DNA of 64,000 nucleotides from Albimonas sp963977235 (GCF_963977235.1 NZ_CAXBOD010000010.1:38440-102439), one strand, 5' to 3'. Positions 35,601-38,363 are shown, counted from the first letter of the stretch. Made by a program: numbers and translations. Notes: generated from the sequence alone by a model not told the origin.

Positions 35601-38363
35601 CTCGATGACGACGTGGTAGTGGGCGACCACGGCCGCGGCACGATCCAGGGCGGCGAGCTGCGCGAGATCCGCTCGCTGTTCCCCACCATCGGCGGCGACG
35701 ACCTGATCCTGACCGGCAACGGCAATGACCTGGTGATCGGCGGCGCCGCGGACGACGAGATCGGGGCGGGGGTCGAGCAGGCCTACGACCTCGGCGACGT
35801 GCAGGTGCTGAGCTTCAACTTCGGGGCCGACGTCGACAAGGGCATGGTCACCGGGGTGGCCGGCGTGGTGCAGGCCGACAACTGGAACAACCTGCACTCC
35901 GAGCAGCCCGGCCACGGCAAGCGCGACGGCTATGCCGACTGGGGCCTGTTCGACTGGCTGTTCGGGGAAAGCCACGGCTCCAGACACGCCGACTCGCAGA
36001 CGGCCACCGGCTTCGTTCTGAACGACGGCGCGGACGCGGGCGGGGTGACGCTGCAGTGGGGGATCGACCTCGACGACCATCGCCCCGACGCCGCCGACGT
36101 CGACAGCCACGACGAGATCGTGGACCCCGACACCCAGAACGCCCGCCTGTTCGAGGGCTACGCCCACGGCTCGGGCCGCGACACGCTCGAGGCCCATCTG
36201 ACCGGCCTGTCGGAGGTGTTCCCGGGGGTTTACGACGTCTACGTCTATCTCGACGCGGACGACCGCAAGGCCTCGCATCACGACGACTCGGTGCGCCGGA
36301 TCACCGGCGGGGGGGTGTCCTACTACCTCGACGATCCCGAGGGGGCGACCTTCGCGGGGACATTCGTCGAGGGCGGCTCGACCGATCCCCACGCGCCCGC
36401 CGCGGGCAACTACGTGGTGTTCCGCAACGTGACGGGCGACGCCTTCTCGGTGCGGGTCGAGGATCCGGGCCGCAAGCACGACGCCACCCCCTCGATCGCG
36501 GGCATCCAGGTGGTCGGCGGGGCGGACAAGGACGCGGCCGTGGACCGCTCGGCCGGGACGCTCGGCGGCGACTGGGACCGCGACGTGGTGCTGGGCGACG
36601 ACGGCGTCGGCCGCCGGTTCGAGGGCGAGACCTACGAGGTGTTCGCCACCGATCCCGGCCAGGGCGGCGACGACGTGATCCGCGGCGGCGGCGACCGGGA
36701 CCTGCTGATCGGCGGGACCACCGGACGCGCGAGCGACGGCGGCTCGGACCTCGACGACGTGCTGGGCGACGTGATCCGGGGCGGGGAGGGCCGCGACCTG
36801 ATCCTCGCCGACGGCGCGCGGGTGCTGCTGACGGGGATCGAACCCACCGGCCTGATCGGCGCCGACTGGCAGGAGGGCAAGGGCAACGGCCTCGGCCACG
36901 TCAAGAAGATCGGCGAGTGCCACTACAGCCACGGCAACGGCTACGGCTACGGCCACAGCCACTTCAACCCGTGGGAGCTGTTCGGGCTGGAGCTGCGCAA
37001 CGAAGGCGTCGGCGACAACGACCGCCTGCTGGGCGACGCCGATGAGGACGTGATCTACGGCCAGTTCGGCAACGATACCTTCGGGTTCGAGGGGCTGGGC
37101 CTGGGCACGAACCGCCTGATCGAATCCGGCGACCACGACCCCGGCGTCAACGACCCCCACGACCGCCTCGACTTCTCGGAGTTCGGCGCGGAGGTGGAGA
37201 TCGATCTCGACGACGGCGGCGAGCAGGAGGTCAACGGCCACCGCACCAACGGCGACCTGAACCTCGCCGTGCAGCTCTTCACCGACGAGGGCTTCGAGGA
37301 TGTCGCCGGCTCCGCGTTCGACGACAGGATCGAGGGCAACGACCGGGCAAACGCGCTGGCGGGCCGGGGCGGCGACGACCGGATCGAGGGTGCGGACGGC
37401 GACGACGTGCTGCTGGGCGAGGCCGGGCGCGACCACCTCGAGGGCGGCCGGGGCGACGACCTGCTCGACGGCGGTGAGGGCGACGATTGTGTCGACGGCG
37501 ACGACGGGCGCGACCTGCTGCTGGGGGGGCTCGGCGACGACGAGCTCGAGGGCGGCAAGGGCGAGGACCTGCTGGTCGGCGGCGAGGGCGACGACGAACT
37601 CGACGGCGGCAACGACGACGACATCCTGATGGGGGGGCTTGGGGACGACGACCTCGACGGCGACAGCGGCGACGACTCGCTGTTCGGCGGCCCGGGGCAG
37701 GACCGGATCAAGGGCTCCCACCACGATCACGAGGACTGGGACGGCCCGCCGCCCGACTTCAACCTGGGGCCGTGGTTCAGCGCCTGGGGCGGGGATCTCG
37801 ACCGCGCCGGGTCGCGCATCGTCGACCCGGCGGGGACGAATCGCGATCTCGATCCCGCCGCCTGGGTCGAGGAGATGCGCCGCGAGGCCGGCCGCGCCTC
37901 GCCGCCCGAGACCCGCGACGACCGGCTCGAGCCGCCGATCTCGGCCACCACGGCCGAGCGCGCCTCGGTCGGCGAGATCATCGCGGCGATCGAGTCGAGC
38001 GAGATTGTCATCAACCTCGAGGGCACGATCTCCGGCCACGGCTGGAAGAAGACCTGCACGCCGCCGAGCGGGGGGACCTACGTCTACGACGAGACCACCG
38101 ACAGCTTCGTGGAAAGCGCCGCCGCGCCGACCGCGCCGCCGCGGGAGGATGCGCTCTACACGCTGCTCGACGCCGACGGGTCGGTCTTTGCCTATGTCGA
38201 CAGGCTGGGCGGGATCTGGGTGATCGACGACCTCGAGCAGCGCCCGCCGGGCGGCTGGGCGGACGAGGCCGACGACGCCTGGATCTATGAGGGCGTGGCC
38301 CCGCCGCCGCCCTCGGACCAGCACAGTCAAGACGGAAAGGGCCATCGCTGGTACGATGACTAG
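5688..38363 (+). CDS. Giant LEPR-XLL repeat protein with RTX-like C-terminus (10,891 aa)
   Basis: A single open frame encodes a protein of about 1.1 MDa, very acidic and rich in Asp, Ala, Gly, Val, Ser and Thr, with very few Lys and Cys (I noticed four Cys). Order of parts: Arg-rich N-terminus and LEPRILLNAD (from residue 49), the LEPR-XLL motif found at the N-terminus of very long surface proteins; a beta-rich start; solenoid-like 60-75-residue repeats to about residue 5,500 with inserted Trp and GRAW modules; a mixed region with helical stretches (about 5,680-5,750 and 6,690-6,860); further beta repeats; Calx-beta-like segments (about 8,120-8,690); RTX-like Gly/Asp repeats (about 8,900-10,680) interrupted by two copies of a 220-240-residue domain; and a Trp-rich 214-residue tail. 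It has no classical signal peptide. By family it is probably a secreted adhesin or surface-layer-like protein that binds calcium. The genes behind it look like its export and maturation machinery. Confidence 0.93.
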   Translation: MSSPFKPQEAGSLPRLPFNRGVRARLRHRDPRRLRRLEAAARRLTLDPLEPRILLNADVLALDVGALFPDRRDADLLVRMHEETRREGEATAVVQRVEVLDREGGALLAFGDLSEITALSILGGEGDDSVFVDAASFGDAGVPALSFDGGAGSDLLGFATAGDMLWTIDQLDGGSASDGRGAVSFTGVERLEGAAGNQDEFVVVEAANISGGIEGGEGGFDTLTFEGDVGALRYDVDGPQSGTIWRDATGLALSGFEPIVIVDTAADLDVVLSNGADPDARLSWDGSLFTLDGSSFELITFNVTDSIRISGGEGVDFLEIESFDPNYTGSLLVEAESILIAEAAHVGANGAMSFVTLDATASDAATSGSGAASASATASVVVLGDITASGAVTLSAEATAHATLSGSASPAQTAGANASATVQVGASSTIRAGSLSLLANTANIIDAEATLGLGGIDATVVAMTRAEVLGGATLEVSGAVSVSAANVTTVDVDVEAGVLSDVTGFDVLFANVDMTRSSVARIGDGSAEVLVGGPGATLGGALSISASNAGAIGVRVASTFVGVTGLDVSQDSAVARLAMADVDMGSVSLIASNATLYETESKVSGNDVTGATRAKIVNSDVVSGAGVSATATDSARVRVTSAGLEEDIDTILDTVVEVGLGLPDVTFEVAAAVNEVARDVEASISGSEVAARDGAVEVDATNEMTLIATTQVMAISNNSDIDLTAPNIGISFGGVLASNEMRGDVLAFIAASGVRAMGTAGDVKVRASNAQLVTARTDATQKVIGGSNVAGGVAVAVNVLGRDVTNIAGQAVDVFFGTELGLSGEPALTQAYIESSDVNADRDVEVAAASDMLIDAVTSNAAESSAGGTDGDYLYGAQGMGASAVIAFNVLEGATLAYIDDAATADVDLGADGVTQTQAGRDVSVSAVDVSAILSEVTLVASSATSSDGGLTQINETLGLFLDSDFVVSGAGDPDTFGTGGTADVTSVDLGFGDRVRLTRGYEAAGDGAGAQGLIYRFMGDAASGVNLDETDFTNLDLWQEVPETSTIPTGYNLTSSDSMALGATLSRNQIDVETEARILRGDVVAERDVSVSATQDADIEAVLDTSVESSGGSVWGTGESVAGNGVLAFNSVQNEATARVEDGSATAGRHVSVTAANDGRLAAEIHNATTSGADAVGIVVAFNTVGYRPGDIVTQALDTYYKTDIASEDPSDVTARVSGFAIHADGSVAVTAQNAATLDATIDTRAKADAAAFFGASGFAATGVMASNRISASAVAEIVELEGAAMGVVGSRTEDTPDANFLDDVTVSATDAVLLKTRTDLDTTVKKTNDLGAGLINDFAQSLLDNYEYTDESGLQTLEFGDRVWVGSDVPGEENTGQLYRWMGPDGTALDLGALPADRAYDDPDWWKAVDATNVVPGVVASSLMKALDLSAGDSEALTGLVTRNEATGGALARVENIDIVATGDVTVTATERATLSAIETSSIAAVKATGGILAMNELNSSAEAKVVDSSLDTTAGTEGDITISALNLAALDAKVLTSMTATTEGAAATIALNAVGFDSSILYFQVFDALLGSDYLLEKTPASATATALNADLLASGDVLVTADSRETLFEFDSAEVEATAQALDDAGTAEGDSDDEDGDAAILGALADRFAAEGIEFDAQGLRVETVETGAFWFVTDAEGRAWQVKRDFGALAGDASDDVLTVALVNIVNARVGNEVAQEVTNSKVLVDRMLAQQKLDKSKDTDKKLKYGSNGQASGGALATNRINSSTSAVITSVGHDFESSQTVDALRTGDRVLHGGQVYEYVGEDQAPVESFDYTSRTRLLAVDGPITVRLHEDAGGFAQGDILRYDGPGIAAEPTIASDASPASLATGALVEVAADTGDFAAGALLRYTGDPVAAPDIAALLVSAPGDFEVYDGEDLSALIADHAADWTQINAPIAVNLANGAQSYATNDDWRAASVFGGGTLEAGGAVTVDAVDSANVVANISLDVSSSVSNNVDGLVGVAVELLSADYDYTTNSGAQTVTEGQRVRVATEHGGEAALKTRVFEWQGPAPLAVTDWDAVDFGAGWVDVTTLDDVLADAFPNVGNLADSNSRAVGGLIALNDARGEVFSAVIGMDVEAGGPVSVTAQAQTAILSTLLSNVSSSGGSAWGTGESLAVNGQIATNLVQSQAEALVLDSEIAATGAGALGDVTVAARNAATLDATLAPSTKAGDTAVSVTLAFNTLGWESSNVLFSLVETVLTDPLISEELLGGLTYSSARAQVLNSDIDAAGAVAVTAESDELLNATLSNSTVSEASALKGAEGKSIGFAVASNKIAGKAVAAIDNSGAAAGTQVSGDLGVSVVARDDILAFANTKLTSDSSTSNDGGAAVFQETLNDLTPADWVATDDAQSVFLQHGQLVRLSDDFSGAGEAGKVYVWMGDDDVETDLAGATYTDPNFWKEFALSSIVPTGFNVSDSNSTGAAGLLVYNELRGGATARVIEAELRASGGAILVEAVENARMEARTDSIASSSGGSALGEGTSLAVNGVIATNLLLASADASVADSDLTAGGGADGDITVRATNTGELIAETLADTSTGDTAVGVLMAINSAGWSPTSRYLLALEALIGSPEVSDAEFTDSFAGEQPVSATARVINSDLDASGAVLVEATNTSLIDADTSGDATSSAGALTGASGKAFGAVIAYNRLSSESRAILDVADWREGDGKRWARTGERFETEAGAIWELTGEDMRVDFDGFDPSADDDWTLVAGGAAQRNDVDGHEGVTVSATDSATLQADNTMEAITTVSNDGGISTALGALDSLANEYQFTQNSGERQIRFGQKVLHAAGTEDPADDTLYMFVGEDPNDASDDTDGYVTVDLATTDFTDETLWKEIDPVDLAGIFGILNDVGFNFNISESDATAAGGLISLNDLRADTDAIVGRSDVDASDGSIAVTATETATVEATNTGIVKADGGSVFAAGEESSTVLAVNAIIATNTVLGEARAIARDAAMTALDAAGGVDGGDLTVAATNAATIEATTTTTTRVQGGGGDSIGIGVALAFNSVGIAPQNVLFNTVDALLGTSIGDVDRARAYAAIEGGSAVADDALSVTATNAGTIEAQVENTVIVTSVSIGSSEDEKAIAVAPIVTLNRVASGAVANVVEADELRSNAGAITVSAADAATIRAEVLAASASVSLNLGSGKSLSVAIAASIARNQIDALVDAAILGTGTDALPISAAGGVSVLASQDASVTAVVRAVAASVSVGGGGAFGASGGGAISANAIQGATTARLVDSVVQASAVRVDAGSAAVIDSDVLAAAVTASGGLNNTTAVAVGLSIAENNIGFGTVAVEDSDILAPAEVFGSDETVALETGDVVRIVGDFLRLGQVFEFVGETPPEDVDLSLQDYSNPDLWKRIDIARSGLVTQALMENTALLDNGAADADLAVEATGDQSISASVLAAAGAVAVGLGGNAAAVSAAGVFARNRIGSDVSARVSGDDAPGSASDGIVVSRASVSAEDTSSIGSLAGAAAISVAIGSGNATSVAIGLSIAMNEIENDVSAEIVNVAAFESAGTDASDDVTVAATTRGGEVTTIAAGDLSLTAAELYDAAEETPDDDSTAGTDEYQDDADGDALALAALTADLSAAGLDIAPSDILRFAKAADDAGWTLITLDGVVHRLSLSDTGDLVVERATVSSVSAAAAFAASISGGNPVAVAGAGAYSQNVINSTTSALIENSDLDVEGDVSVTAQNAASIQALVVAASLSFAGGSGNAVGASIGVSVARNFMGRERDGGSAASGVSAEIVDSRVDAEGALAVSASSTQTIESMVVAGSVAIAAGGGNGIGVAGSGVVAINEIDNDVRAAISGDDGGASPAIAADSITVDADDASAISALAAAVAVSGAFSGGASVAVSLGVSVAMNTIEGATEAVIETLDAGLEAETGLVRVEATDSSEITALSAAAAVAFAVGGTAGVSIAGAGAWSENTILSDVRALVDGSDVEAAGDVTVRAESLGEVTALVASVAFALGVGGTAGVAPALGLSVARNFIGFGERTVAGTPIGTSTFNFSTLALEATEIRLGDLAAADHAGAPAPTLVEISDGVREGDVYEYVGADYDVLDQENEDLFDRRNDVVRLQDLDFGNPDAWKLVSRGAAPGEVSALVKNSSIEAGGALSVDADSAQSIVSAVLAATAAVSGGTVGVGVSGAGAGSENRIATDVIAAIDGYVGETDSPDGTTEIIAEGVFVEANDDSSIDSFTGAAAISASFGGVGVGVSLGVAVSINEIANDVTAQIVGVRHVDAGAGGVSVVAKSPETGAAPLDVSGLALLPTGYGLVAPTYSDDPDEDDGRLPEDPSAADYLDNVATQDVYADQDDDTAGVQDGSGATIAGAVEGEQTAADAARDAIVLGAVRDLLAAAGAEIEGSVRLAVIEAGEAWVVVDERGRAWNLSRDGSAFTAERASINAISAAAALAISAGGLGVSVAGAGAVSINSVLSSVDAHIADVGRVDSDGGVEVTAQSATGINAAVLAAAVSVAAGGGAVGVSIGVGVARNFLGRDIDGNLAAGAGDVTAYVADTSLQADGALSVQAEAERTIRSVLFAGAAAAAVGGFGVGGAGAGVSGLNQVSSNVDAWIEGDGAGAYGFEEGVSAGSVEVSAEEVSRIEAATAAVAVAATLGYSAGVSISISVALAENEISGGAHAEIRSASVIAHDGGIVVEADDRSTVRAFTAAASFAAGFSLGAGIAVAGAGASAVNTIATTVSADVTDASLTAEGGSLGGGDIRVEATSEASIEALVVSAAVSLGVGLAGVGVSIGSSLATNSIGDGTTSGVFARVSGSRIDADNDLTVRAEADAAIDADVAGFSVAIAGGFVGAASATQVTLAANAIAYAVEASIEDQLGEGIAARDVTVEAMDDAQIDSYVGAASIAGSAGAFAGSISIAVAEAANTVANSVDATVKNVEIEARDLTVTALDEGEIRGAGEAAAVAVAIGLGFAIAGGGARITATSDTDVTASVDGDGKLIDVSRDMRVEAESQAWGEGYTGVASVSLGLVSAAASGSEVFVDVLGDVTAEAIDATFEVDDTLKVHADSRAGGAAEARGFSVSSGLSMAGSEADVDIASNATATLGGTVAGGEATVRARLLTSHHGDNASAVSTASAGGLLLGASSTEADARVTGDAHASYAGGTMTAADVRIIAKSDLSLGADASASAGGLIGAGSAIAKTRVEVDTIARIADGSTVTAQTLEITATGDESQVLDVTTGSGGLVAGAAGSAETDTLGETRAEIGDADIDLTGEGAGSLIIGAAHGSHFSAEIDAVSGGILAGAGAEVEHDVVSTVIARIGANADVDAKSIEITSANTADKPDVGDNIEGDTGGLAAGASADSDTDLTFVTKSIIGTDAEVDVANSAFDPGTLTMSAYNEIVHHDTVNLWTAGALSGAGATSLLETKSFQARVKIAEGADVEVEGDVDLTANASSEIYIKSNSETYGAATVAVGVAQADIRPSNEVVFGDDVDLIAGGDLTVSTGGDEDLRADSHTMEVRTDNFAGSAIPINNLTANAFLLTDNTVDIGADSTLESYQNIRIVAEDTGIANLIARAKGVNWASSIADGINSLSGTEELFSGAATYEAYGKVRNDGELKTGAQRAKFLKLVDIVDNGASGPSGSFSEDAASAEAAAANVTVVTEAPGQGETEIGFTVEVEAVQSSLEKSWRDAIENLNRYKIPDTNTADPNDYVDQDLVDFYEAEIARLEAQMLSEGVAEEVTTGAGTVIQPIEQYALTIVVDPTVAQAGTVQIFGDQLFGAGSFDTPGDASIEIVNDTSAFLKITTLEIPEVNGGVFFMGAEVSRAGGLAAMNSAIDAINQAAVDEDNRLNLAGEANQVREDADFASLNAPTADSGAPVISVRNTLNLATLDPQPETLPPWPDITVAGLEVTDEDGLTQIEGIRNLRGDVILSTAVPGGNGDIVVTAPIVAANLSIAAGGSFFLEGVTSFSVEGEPSSNWLPLTSPDGLFATTLAGTIPADGQGLSTDEYLAFTGSPASPAEDTAQNRAIYDSVVTLLASFGQEYAYDYEEFLLFVLGTPATPAANTGATPAQKAAFIAQQLAAFNDYIDTINGAGYAEDAEPDLLADRISIDAEYININGIMQSGKADYALTLTADVKQQILDYREDGATGIKVLDVDSDDFLVRYDTATQEVLIEELTPSGGFIDLTGHILNTHRGEIRVFGGYADVLITNDMEFGDEPDVDLVIQRLDIEKGGQGTLIIKDKAKGEITGQVEYIDDDGVVQTQEATVPFTTIYQLQDDGTIQVNETQTPGTDSYARGAIPDYDPLEGWRYGWSVALEARERTVTTYATATWLDIDFLVPDPDDIVSGPSVTPLGPATLVPDSNYFAFKPDQVADPYIHSETESNLSDPVTTERRWTTSTWYGKKTYYTEQTETKFTSTVDTHSIKADYPIDIDFIGNDRGRVTILGNEADVIVRGPIANATGDTYISSDRTITSQGEAARVGGENVELRGDLGVGVAPDRALLQALGIESPKAAAAIVPLLRTDVTDGGPGSLTAVSTHGDVAIYELANSVGGVVGGARVAEITAAGDAVLVSQGDIQAANGGRVTGQAITLATETGGIGASGAGNRLEIDAGTSESSKLNVDAAAGAYLEEVSGDLTIENLIAGGDIELIAPASIFDGDNSVETDDRAVSTLRSTVWGALDLTGDADGDGRNDKVDEAIAARQAAKTDEYNTYWKWRGEQADPNIFDPTHPSYDAGARLEIEPTELASLQAFYAEQAADLDEPILDPADVEAYVAAAIETLRESRTQRYRVLLETCGGETAAYDPDYAYTLTAQELAELEGGIRLWTEDELINAIGAGLLAEVSDTVTTIEDANIVGVNVWIEAGGDIGRTSGSEIIDISGGASLSEAQRVLLGSAERNDLFYGTTGRYTTEVTFRASAGPNGEDQIERNDGAAWASDLTEGMVIQIEGATANATEEGPFYTIKSVSGDVITLDETRTRIAGFDIVEVTLSGIALDPRGVSAEVSATVSGGDTIEGSAGDFNAFKAGMKVLIVGGPAANENDSESLHEVESVSADGASLVLKGAPLSNFGAAQTFVVDQFVELTYLQIQQREDLDVTVSGQISGSAGGEFYIGSQSGIDLGALSAGESARVKASGDLTNGSDDGTWNVNSGDLVLESGSGGIGTREAPVLLDLQSDATLTLRAQDDIFVEELDGDINLFTAFSLEDDISLVAQGSILDGIGNELINIKATHLDLRAGGSIGTFLNPLEIETRGDATPSTIGLLTAIAGGDIVLAETESAMNIRTVHSSGGDVSLLAWGSILDAVDLSDPSDPDSAELYSPSTLPRADVTGGSIFLTSLSGQIGAAGNPLDVDTRAGAGGVLDVRSDENLYLIETNGDLTLGSVELTGTGDLGAFIVATTGSINAGDPTWSGRNILGDAFYLVAAQDIGAQGAPILARIDLLQTRSVQGSTHVANDQALEVDDWALGGLTAGAFADPTAVGQIAGGDIVISAASPITISADQTSTSAPAAGVATSGGDIVITASDSADAEADFVLIAPGVTVEADSGSVLIEAGDDVTLSAGARILARDDVAIETDAGDADPATGDALRIFGDIVASTGDVTLLTGSASDLVVVAAAASITASRDVSLSTRGGEDAVRIVGALEAETGDVLMSLGDADDTLDVTGEISAGEAITIHGGAGEDRLSFTQATLSAPGIHIAGEGGEDLIELDEMRDIDGAATVLGGAGDDLIFIDRLSTQDADDSLRLDGGAGADDILIQTHGSITGRDAGVDYAIDVSDSGGRGDGADAMVVRGTGESDIFLSRANFVALMHGTPDQARGLEGAGARPATVERINYDRSIDGRLTLEGLGADDLFVSDDNSAIMTLDGGAGSDDFQIGQIFGVEPIAGNMGVAAGDDIASTRITRGWLSRGISYATVIYGGSGADIFNVYSNQAVLRMEGEAGNDTFVVRAFVKLADGQTTAEIRSQIAAGAGDDQIEYNINAPVDIDGGAGFDTVVALGSEFGDEFVITEDGVFGAGLNVTISGAEESIEIDGLEGDDTFYILSTAEQAVTRIIGGLGSDSFKVAGDVTGEIVSAEVDGRAGLINHATHSEDADWDGVPVDGLGTTVADATLGVVQISQENSDGFAAVSEEGRTIDDYTVSLAVAPVAAPVFVTVSAARSSSEDRDQVLPSVSPASVSLSAYGIARGDGGSFLDDGFDRFMSVRLTGTDGQDGVYKVTGVTAGALTLASGADDVALSAAAGLSGVTIEALPADTILVRANGGAWTDALVLEFDAANWNLEQTVEIRAVDDAADEGRRTVFVSHSVASDDATFDGVAVANVEVTVDDNDRAYLILEESDGATEVLEGAEGFDDAYTVRLSRTPDADETVTVTIDLDASGLEAQADELTLSAGAASGDGLALTFDDGNWDVAQTVIVAADADDTRENPERLTLVHVVTSDGAAFASVSEETLRVEVIDGDGPGVVIRETDGDTVVYAPVDGTGGKSDTYLVRLAAEPDEPVTVRLFADGQTRFIEDGRVTLEEIAATDAAAATLTFAPDAETPTVSRASGDWRADGFTVGLVIEIEGAGANDGRYQIVAISSDGLTLTFAGGVELSAGTMTAGRLFAEVGVIAFDADTWDQDVVVSLEADPDFVAGERSYATKPFPTEPHLLSKLSGPLVIEGGATEADRSLEVAIMLPTETPEAPVDLEISLDESEQIDSLEIFNDSSDTDDTGWMTTAGAVFDAQGVTAGQNPSGADFTLVNGLGMGTGVRTFDVSEAQDGSELTTFAEGIAFSGLETVDVLLGSGDDTFFVQTTTEGSDRTTGPNGTGEAVAPITVIRGGGGDDSITVTGGAGPDSLLVVHGDTDADGTGYDFAGGAPTGGGYVFDGGGNDTIDASGLAIDPDAAVGFAAYGGAGDDTLVGSAAADQLAGGGGDDLIRGLGGDDHIYGDDGFIVDLVTRELMVVDFADPTPSLASADARAPGEDSIEGGEGRDIILGDFGLIAQVPGTLRLSDTGQVTQVESTSFDDGANDRVDAGAGDDIVILGLGDDTADAGEGADILIGDHGLAQFGTLDGDISRVDRVATLAPTRSGEDDLRGGDGRDVAFGGGGADRILAGGSDDAIDVVVGDDGEAIFSASGTLVEIRTTDPDQGAGDTITAGGGADVVLGGAGEDVILAATAGETADVEAIVARIEAGDYAGVDVGDAAADVAVGDDGEAFFTQDGEIVLVRTTSPEYGADDLIVTGDGADVVLGGSGADVIVAGGGADADVVLGDNGEAIFDPASPQSVLREVRSTDPGVPGEAEHGGDDVILTGGGADVVIGGLGADLILAGGADAAADVAVGDQGRAVFNAAGILTFIESTVPASGGDDVITTGPGADVVIGGAGADVILAATAGEQADVDAIVALARAGELEAIDPGDDAADVVVGDNGQAIFTDARELARIETTAPAEGGDDIIVTGDGPDIVLGGVGDDIIAAAGGADNDVVLGDNGVAIFDPASPESLLRRVATTDPLHGGDDLILTGNGADLVLAGSGDDLVLAGGEDAAVDIVVGDNGEAIFNAAGVLTLIESIDPGHGGNDVITTGLGADIVIGGAEADLILAASAGGSADVAVIVALVAAGDYNAIDPGDSAADVAVGDNGRATFTEAGELNRIETTFAAHGGNDVAIAGSGPDIVLGGTGDDILVASLTTAADDDAEDTVLGDNGFVTFLGTGAFDAGESERIVSFNFGAGHPDRNVTGVAGAVPAGNWNNLEGDGPAVFGDAPTELIEFDDGAIAAGVAIAWRGVRANGDEDDLDDETHSEIRHPGTEDERLFEGYLAADDHEEIAVTISGLGAHFSSSDVYVYLDADDHDSRSGSSVRSLSDGTTTFHLDDPDGNTFAGTFVEVSSTDPDAAQTGSYVVFRNVTGDVFDLRIATADGSRYTQAAISGIQVVGQALPIDRIESTDPLFGGDDVILTGGGGDVVIGGLGDDRIEAFGDPSRGALDDDVVVGDHGRGTIQGGELREIRSLFPTIGGDDLILTGNGNDLVIGGAADDEIGAGVEQAYDLGDVQVLSFNFGADVDKGMVTGVAGVVQADNWNNLHSEQPGHGKRDGYADWGLFDWLFGESHGSRHADSQTATGFVLNDGADAGGVTLQWGIDLDDHRPDAADVDSHDEIVDPDTQNARLFEGYAHGSGRDTLEAHLTGLSEVFPGVYDVYVYLDADDRKASHHDDSVRRITGGGVSYYLDDPEGATFAGTFVEGGSTDPHAPAAGNYVVFRNVTGDAFSVRVEDPGRKHDATPSIAGIQVVGGADKDAAVDRSAGTLGGDWDRDVVLGDDGVGRRFEGETYEVFATDPGQGGDDVIRGGGDRDLLIGGTTGRASDGGSDLDDVLGDVIRGGEGRDLILADGARVLLTGIEPTGLIGADWQEGKGNGLGHVKKIGECHYSHGNGYGYGHSHFNPWELFGLELRNEGVGDNDRLLGDADEDVIYGQFGNDTFGFEGLGLGTNRLIESGDHDPGVNDPHDRLDFSEFGAEVEIDLDDGGEQEVNGHRTNGDLNLAVQLFTDEGFEDVAGSAFDDRIEGNDRANALAGRGGDDRIEGADGDDVLLGEAGRDHLEGGRGDDLLDGGEGDDCVDGDDGRDLLLGGLGDDELEGGKGEDLLVGGEGDDELDGGNDDDILMGGLGDDDLDGDSGDDSLFGGPGQDRIKGSHHDHEDWDGPPPDFNLGPWFSAWGGDLDRAGSRIVDPAGTNRDLDPAAWVEEMRREAGRASPPETRDDRLEPPISATTAERASVGEIIAAIESSEIVINLEGTISGHGWKKTCTPPSGGTYVYDETTDSFVESAAAPTAPPREDALYTLLDADGSVFAYVDRLGGIWVIDDLEQRPPGGWADEADDAWIYEGVAPPPPSDQHSQDGKGHRWYDD
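5805..5882 (+). other. LEPR-XLL motif in the giant protein
   Basis: Residues about 40-65 contain RLTLDPLEPRILLNAD, with LEPR at residues 49-52, preceded by an Arg-rich stretch. This motif marks the N-terminus of many extremely long repeat proteins in Proteobacteria and Planctomycetes. Its position, in place of a Sec signal peptide, suggests a targeting or processing role, which is inference. Confidence 0.85.
8638..18100 (+). repeat. Inserted 'Y-x-W-x-G ... LWKE' modules, at least eight copies
   Basis: A module of about 55-70 residues recurs inside the repeat region at roughly 8638-8830, 9730-9933, 11050-11160 (partial), 11736-11930, 12862-13044, 14118-14333, 15728-15902 and 17937-18100. Each reads: G-[DQ]-x-V-x, then an aromatic-x-aromatic-x-G turn (LYRWMG, VYEYVG, VYVWMG, VFEFVG), then D-x-[DN]-[FY] and a closing W (LWQE, WWKA, FWKE, LWKE, LWKR, AWKL). 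More diverged relatives lie at 11180-11510 and 13800-13956. The layout resembles small carbohydrate-binding modules with surface Trp, but I cannot name a family. Confidence 0.75.
10563..19035 (+). repeat. Three 'GRAW' modules in the giant protein
   Basis: Three diverged copies of an ~85-95-residue module lie at about 10563-10830, 16480-16740 and 18757-19035. Each has an acidic run, a helix of the type ILGALADRFAAEG, then a beta unit (AFWFVTDAEGRAWQVKRD, AGWTLITLDGVVHRL, AWVVVDERGRAWNLSRD) and re-entry into the solenoid with A-x-[IV]-x-x-[IV]-S-A-A-A-A. It is distinct from the LWKE module. I do not recognise the family. Confidence 0.65.
30055..31740 (+). repeat. Calx-beta-like segments of the giant protein
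   Basis: Two to three immunoglobulin-like units, each with a Y-x-V-x-L-[AS] strand, a P-x-x-x-V-T-V strand and a closing V-x-D-[DG]-[ND] calcium-type turn. Examples are DDYTVSLAVAPVAAPVFVTV, DAYTVRLSRTPDADETVTVT and DTYLVRLAAEPDEPVTVRL, with LTFDDGNWDVAQTV between strands. This matches Calx-beta-type repeats in adhesins. Boundaries are approximate. Confidence 0.6.
32380..34780 (+). repeat. RTX-like Gly/Asp repeats with a 215-residue higher-order period
   Basis: Glycine/aspartate nonapeptide-like repeats (GGAGDD, GGGGAD) alternate with VGDNGEAIF strands. From 33,033 a composite unit containing four VGDxG blocks repeats with starts at 33033, 33678 and 34305, a spacing of 645 then 627 bases (215 and 209 residues). 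The third unit is cut short by the inserted domain at 34,802. The pattern indicates calcium-binding beta-roll structure and recent segmental duplication. Confidence 0.8.
34802..36521 (+). repeat. Duplicated 220-240-residue domain (two copies)
   Basis: Copy A spans about 34,802-35,456 and copy B about 35,797-36,521. Shared landmarks, in order, are SFNFGA, TGVAG-V, NWNNL, a His/Asp-rich acidic segment, RLFEGY, DVYVYLDADD, LDDP-G-TFAGTFVE, SYVVFRNVTGD or its NYVVF variant, and a closing I-x-GIQVVG. They look like beta-sandwich surface domains inserted in the RTX-like region. The pair is separated by one RTX/VGDxG block. Confidence 0.8.
36990..37720 (+). repeat. C-terminal RTX (hemolysin-type calcium-binding) nonapeptides
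   Basis: From about 37,320 there is a run of about a dozen canonical GGxGxDxxx units (GGRGDDLLD, GGEGDDCVD, GGLGDDELE, GGKGEDLLV, GGEGDDELD, GGLGDDDLD). They should bind calcium in a parallel beta-roll, as in type I-secreted RTX proteins. A single Cys sits in one repeat (GGEGDDCVD). The run ends about 214 residues before the stop. Confidence 0.9.
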
